This document shows, piece after piece, positions 61,029-64,000 of a DNA stretch of 64,000 nt. Numbering within the stretch: the first letter of the stretch is position 1; every line of letters starts with the position of its first letter. This DNA is from Microvirga sesbaniae (GTDB lineage: Bacteria > Pseudomonadota > Alphaproteobacteria > Rhizobiales > Beijerinckiaceae), in assembly GCF_025460805.1 (NCBI RefSeq), contig NZ_JAMXFJ010000008.1, forward strand, positions 1 through 64,000. Direction: 5' to 3'. The translations under genes and the position numbers were made by a program. Below the pieces are notes generated by a model. It did no database searches. It saw only the letters and a program-made list of their open reading frames with translations, and was not told the origin of the DNA.

Positions 61029-62032
61029 TTCAGCCCCTCCAGATAGGTTGCGAGAGGCTGAACCTCGTCGGGATCGAGCTGGATCGTCGGCATGTTCACG
61101 CCCGGCTTGACGCCGTGCGGGTCCACGATCCAGGCCGCGATATTCCCCCGCGTCGTCTCCAGGGTTCCGGCGCCGATCGTGCGGCGGCTTCCCACGTGAG
61201 TCAGGTCCGGGGCGACCTTGCCGCCGGCATCCGTGCCGCGGATCTGGTGGCACATGACGCAGGGCTTGGACATGAAGATCTCCATGCCGCGCTGCCGCTC
61301 GTCATCGGTCGGCGGTATGGCGGAGGAGATCTGCTGCTCGCGCCAGCGCTCGAAATCCTCCTTGCTCTCGGCAACCACGAGCAGACCCATATGGGCGTGC
61401 TGAAGGCCGCAATACTCCGCACATTGTCCGCGGTACACGCCCGGACGATCCGCCTGGATCTGGATCTGGTTCTGGCGGCCGGTGATCGCATCCATCTTGC
61501 CGGTGAGGCTCGGAACCCAGAACGAGTGGATCACGTCGGAGGATTCGAGCTTGATCAGCACGGGCTCGCCGACCGGTATGTGGATTTCGTTGGCCGTGGT
61601 GAAGACACGGTTCGGCTGGGCGTCCTCGTAAGTCACCTGCCACCACCATTGCTGTCCCTTGACCAGGAGCGACAGGCCCCCGTCCTTGTGGGCGAACAGA
61701 ACCTTCTGGGCCGCATAACTGAGGCCCGTCAGGGAAACCACCGTCACGAGCGTCAGGGCGATGGCGATCGAGATCGTGACGGTCATGCGCCGCTCGGTTC
61801 CGGGATCCGTGGCCAGCGGATCCGCATCAGGAGCGCGCCGTCTGCGCAGCGCCAGGACAAGGGCGATCATGGTCAGGACCCACACCGTGGCGAGGACGGC
61901 AACGAAGATCCAGAACATGCGGGCCAGGGCGCCCGCGGCAGGCCCGTGGGCGTCGAGGGCCGATTGCCAGCCCTGACAGCCTCCGAGCGGCAGGAGGGCC
62001 AGGACGAGAAATGGACCAATCCTCCTCATCAC
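61025..62032 (-). CDS. ctaC: Cytochrome c oxidase subunit II with fused cytochrome c
   Basis: This 335-residue subunit has a lipobox (LLPLGGC, Cys19), two helices, a CuA site (His169, Cys204, Glu206, Cys208, His212, Met215 in CAEYCGLQHAHM) and a C-terminal cytochrome c (CVMCH, 258-262). Fusion of cytochrome c defines the caa3 class. It lies just after a cytochrome c lipoprotein gene, 4 bases apart. Confidence 0.95.
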   Translation of the reverse strand: MMRRIGPFLVLALLPLGGCQGWQSALDAHGPAAGALARMFWIFVAVLATVWVLTMIALVLALRRRRAPDADPLATDPGTERRMTVTISIAIALTLVTVVSLTGLSYAAQKVLFAHKDGGLSLLVKGQQWWWQVTYEDAQPNRVFTTANEIHIPVGEPVLIKLESSDVIHSFWVPSLTGKMDAITGRQNQIQIQADRPGVYRGQCAEYCGLQHAHMGLLVVAESKEDFERWREQQISSAIPPTDDERQRGMEIFMSKPCVMCHQIRGTDAGGKVAPDLTHVGSRRTIGAGTLETTRGNIAAWIVDPHGVKPGVNMPTIQLDPDEVQPLATYLEGLK

Positions 62033-62036
62033 CGCC

Positions 62037-62597
62037 TCATTGCGGCATCTGGGCGGAGGGCGGGATCTGACCGCCGTCGATCACCTCGCCCGGGGGCCGG
62101 CGCTGCTCGGCCGGACCGGGACTCATATCGTCCTTGCGGCTCGGCGCTGCCGGCTTCGGCACGTTGCGACCCATGGACCGGATATAGGCCGCGATCTGCC
62201 AGATCTGATCGTCCGGGATCTTGCCGCGGAACGACGGCATGCCGTTCGGCCGACCTTCCCGGATTGTCTGGACGATGTTCTCGATCTGCCCGCCATAGAT
62301 CCAGCGGTCGTCCATGAGCGCCGGTCCGGAATCGCCGCCGCCATTGGCATGGCAGCCGTTGCAGTTGAACCACGTATACAGGCGCTGGCCCTGCGAGATG
62401 TGATAGGCGTTCTCCTCGTAGTCCTTGCCCAGGCCCGACCTCTGCTCGGTCGGCCCGCCAGGCCCTGCCGACAAGGGCACCAGCGCAATCTTCTCGTTCG
62501 TCTCGGCCGTGACCGGGTTGGACCGATAATCGCGGTCCTCCCTCTCGCAGGCGGCAAGGACGACGGCGGCGAGCGACAGGATCAGAACCGTTCTCAT
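62037..62597 (-). CDS. Lipoprotein cytochrome c (XoxG-like position)
   Basis: This 186-residue protein has a lipobox (LAACER, Cys17) and one heme motif CNGCH (79-83) with Met in GMPSFRG. It lies directly between the XoxJ-like gene and the oxidase, the position of XoxG-type electron acceptors in methanol dehydrogenase clusters. It overlaps the XoxJ-like gene by ATGA. Probably it carries electrons from the dehydrogenase to CuA. Confidence 0.85.
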   Translation of the reverse strand: MRTVLILSLAAVVLAACEREDRDYRSNPVTAETNEKIALVPLSAGPGGPTEQRSGLGKDYEENAYHISQGQRLYTWFNCNGCHANGGGDSGPALMDDRWIYGGQIENIVQTIREGRPNGMPSFRGKIPDDQIWQIAAYIRSMGRNVPKPAAPSRKDDMSPGPAEQRRPPGEVIDGGQIPPSAQMPQ

Positions 62598-63418
62598 GGC
62601 GTGCGCCCTGCCTGCTTCATGCCGGTGTCGAGACGCGGGACCCCGTAGGCCGCAAGAATGGCATCCACCTCCGGCCGGTGCCGGGCGAGCGCTGCATCGA
62701 CCTCCTGGCGCAGGGACTCATCCTCCTTTCGCACGGCCATGGAGATATCGAACGCCATGGGAAGCTGCGGCCCGTCGAAGATCGGTCGCACCGGGGTGAC
62801 ATTCAGCGGAACGGTTTCGCGCCCTGCGAAGTAGCCCCCGAGGGGTCCCCAAACCACCGCGACGTCGATATCACCGTTCGCCAGGGCCTTGAGGATCCGC
62901 GCCGGCGGGTCGGGTTCGTTGTAGTCGCCATAGATCATGAAACCGCGCACGTTCTCCACGATGCCGCGGCGAGAGAGGGCGTGCGCCGGCGGCGTGTTCG
63001 AGCCGTCGTCGCCGATGAGGTGAACGCCGATCGTGACGGCGCGCAGAGCCGGATCGTTGAACGACACGATCTCGGGACCGCCCGCGCGCGTGACGAAGAC
63101 ATAGGACGACCGGTAGTACGGCGCGGTCGTCCGCACGCCTTCGAGATTCGCCGGGAGACCGGGCACCAGATCGCAGATCTCGGCCTTGAGCGTGTTGCGA
63201 AGGAAGCCGCGGCGCTGCGCCCACCAGGTGTAGCGGACCTCCGCGCCGAGTTCCCGGGCGATCAAGGAGACGATCTTGTTCTCGAAACCCTCGGCCGCTT
63301 CGTTGGAGAACGGGAGATTGTTGGGATCGGCGCAGACGCGAAGCTCCCGCGCCTGAACGCCGCCGGCCATGACCAGCAGCGCGGCAAGAGCGGCACCTTT
63401 AAGGAAGCTTGAACACAT
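62594..63418 (-). CDS. XoxJ/MoxJ-like periplasmic binding protein
   Basis: This 274-residue protein has a signal peptide ending near VQA (22) and a type 2 periplasmic fold (RVCADPNNLPFSNEAAEGFENKI; TAPYYRSSYVFVTR; GDIDVAVVWGPLGGYFAGR). The family is named for its link to quinoprotein dehydrogenases and may help insert PQQ or the metal. Its start lies within the 3' end of the dehydrogenase gene. No transport genes accompany it, so it is not an ABC component. Confidence 0.88.
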   Translation of the reverse strand: MCSSFLKGAALAALLVMAGGVQARELRVCADPNNLPFSNEAAEGFENKIVSLIARELGAEVRYTWWAQRRGFLRNTLKAEICDLVPGLPANLEGVRTTAPYYRSSYVFVTRAGGPEIVSFNDPALRAVTIGVHLIGDDGSNTPPAHALSRRGIVENVRGFMIYGDYNEPDPPARILKALANGDIDVAVVWGPLGGYFAGRETVPLNVTPVRPIFDGPQLPMAFDISMAVRKEDESLRQEVDAALARHRPEVDAILAAYGVPRLDTGMKQAGRTP

Positions 63419-64000
63419 AAAGCGTTCCTCCCTTGGTGGTGACGTTCTTCAGGTCCCGCACGGCATTGACGAAGCCTTTGGCGGCCGAGCTGTCTCGGGG
63501 GTCGAGATCGCCCGAGACGATCGCCCCGGCCCAGCCGCCGACGCCGGAGAGAATGGCGACATATTGCTTGCCATCGGGTCCGCGATAGGTGGTCGGCTGG
63601 CCGATGATTCCGGAATCGACCTTGAACTGCCACAGCACCTCGCCGGTGCGCGCATGCACGGCTTTGAACCAGCCCTCCATGGTGCCGTAGAACACCACGT
63701 CGCCGGCCGTGGCGAGGGCGCCGCTCCAGAGCGGGAAGCGCTCGTTGATGGTCCAGAGCTCCTTGCCCGCCTGAAGATCCCAGGCGGAGAACTCGCCCAT
63801 ATGGCCGCCGGGGCCGGGATACATGCGGACTTCCGCGCCCACGTAAGGCGTGCCGGCGATGTAGTTCGGCTCGACGCTCTCCCAGTCCATGCACATGTTC
63901 ATGTGCGGGATGTAGAGAAGACCGGTCTTGTGGGAGAACGCGCTCGGGTTCCAGTCCTTCGCACCGGGCGCGGTCGGGCAGATGTCGCGCACCACCCGGT
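63399..64000 (-). CDS. PQQ-dependent methanol/ethanol dehydrogenase, C-terminal part
   Basis: The gene continues beyond the window. About 200 residues are visible. Beta-propeller repeats are clear: FSAWDLQAGKELW, WSGALATAGDVVFYGTMEGWFKAVHARTGEVLWQFKVDSGIIGQP, with a tail GGTLYVFKLP. MNMCMDWE and GQPTTYRGPDGKQYVA are typical of the XoxF/ExaA group. The residues that decide lanthanide use lie outside the window. It is the first gene of the electron-transfer operon. Confidence 0.9.
   Translation of the reverse strand, partial: RVVRDICPTAPGAKDWNPSAFSHKTGLLYIPHMNMCMDWESVEPNYIAGTPYVGAEVRMYPGPGGHMGEFSAWDLQAGKELWTINERFPLWSGALATAGDVVFYGTMEGWFKAVHARTGEVLWQFKVDSGIIGQPTTYRGPDGKQYVAILSGVGGWAGAIVSGDLDPRDSSAAKGFVNAVRDLKNVTTKGGTLYVFKLP

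Noticed and set aside
59205-61046. 613-codon frame antisense to cytochrome oxidase subunit I
   Set aside because: Charged low-complexity shadow of a strongly supported gene.
1-64000. tRNA or rRNA genes
   Set aside because: No cloverleaf with CCA-type end or rRNA-like conserved stretch was noticed; a covariance search was not possible.

Overview
The window looks like chromosomal DNA of a high-GC alphaproteobacterium of the Hyphomicrobiales, most like Microvirga, Methylobacterium or Bosea. This is inferred from gene content: HWE-type and hybrid sensor kinases, a PQQ alcohol dehydrogenase with a XoxJ-like partner, an Atu4866-family protein, a serralysin, many CUT1 sugar ABC transporters, and dense families of short palindromic repeats. 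No rRNA, tRNA or CRISPR array was seen.

Layout. 1-1450: a cut-off IS5-type transposase, an intact-looking IS630-type element and two short TA-flanked repeats. 1742-4227: an RsbQ-like hydrolase translationally coupled to a PAS hybrid histidine kinase. 4668-10701: a six-gene Mrp Na+/H+ antiporter operon with fused A and B subunits. 10778-15330: a small XRE regulator, a tandem universal stress protein, and four Rnk/GreA-C-like paralogues; one is a pseudogene split by a 176-bp mobile repeat. 15224-17099: an MFS exporter divergent from a MerR regulator, with a promoter that has a 19-bp spacer. 17181-20111: an HWE kinase, a KaiC-like ATPase and an orphan HigA-like antitoxin. 20324-27732: a catabolic operon (GntR, PLP lyase, ABC transporter, proline-racemase-like enzyme). 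28731-32605: a large RTX serralysin and a small exported protein. 32749-35255: zwf and gnd. 35543-39615: LysR/SDR pair, a luciferase-like monooxygenase and an EamA transporter. 39622-49968: a divergent carbohydrate locus (ROK regulator and PIG-L deacetylase on one side; ABC transporter, argininosuccinate-lyase-like enzyme and PfkB kinase on the other). 50194-53904: a soluble double-PAS chemoreceptor, a GAF-XRE fusion and a short BLUF photoreceptor. 54353-56490: an Atu4866/SDR/LysR module. 56565-64000: one minus-strand operon joining a PQQ dehydrogenase, its periplasmic partner and cytochrome c to a complete caa3-type oxidase.

How the parts fit. Three gene sets are best read as units: the Mrp antiporter operon, the alcohol dehydrogenase-to-oxygen electron chain, and the 39.6-50 kb carbohydrate locus, whose lyase/deacetylase/kinase combination does not match a pathway I recognise. 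Several sensory pairs (RsbQ-like/PAS kinase, KaiC/HWE kinase, BLUF, GAF-XRE, soluble chemoreceptor) suggest a strong environmental-signalling load.

The most unusual structural signal is a set of short repeats with ends of the form TA-GAGC...GCTC-TA. One sits in a gene, and its exact removal with one TA restores the reading frame. Others abut or supply the ends of at least four genes, three of them with a TAG stop formed at the repeat's TA boundary. The neighbouring IS630 element has the same TA target and the same first four terminal bases, which suggests, but does not prove, that it or a relative mobilises them.
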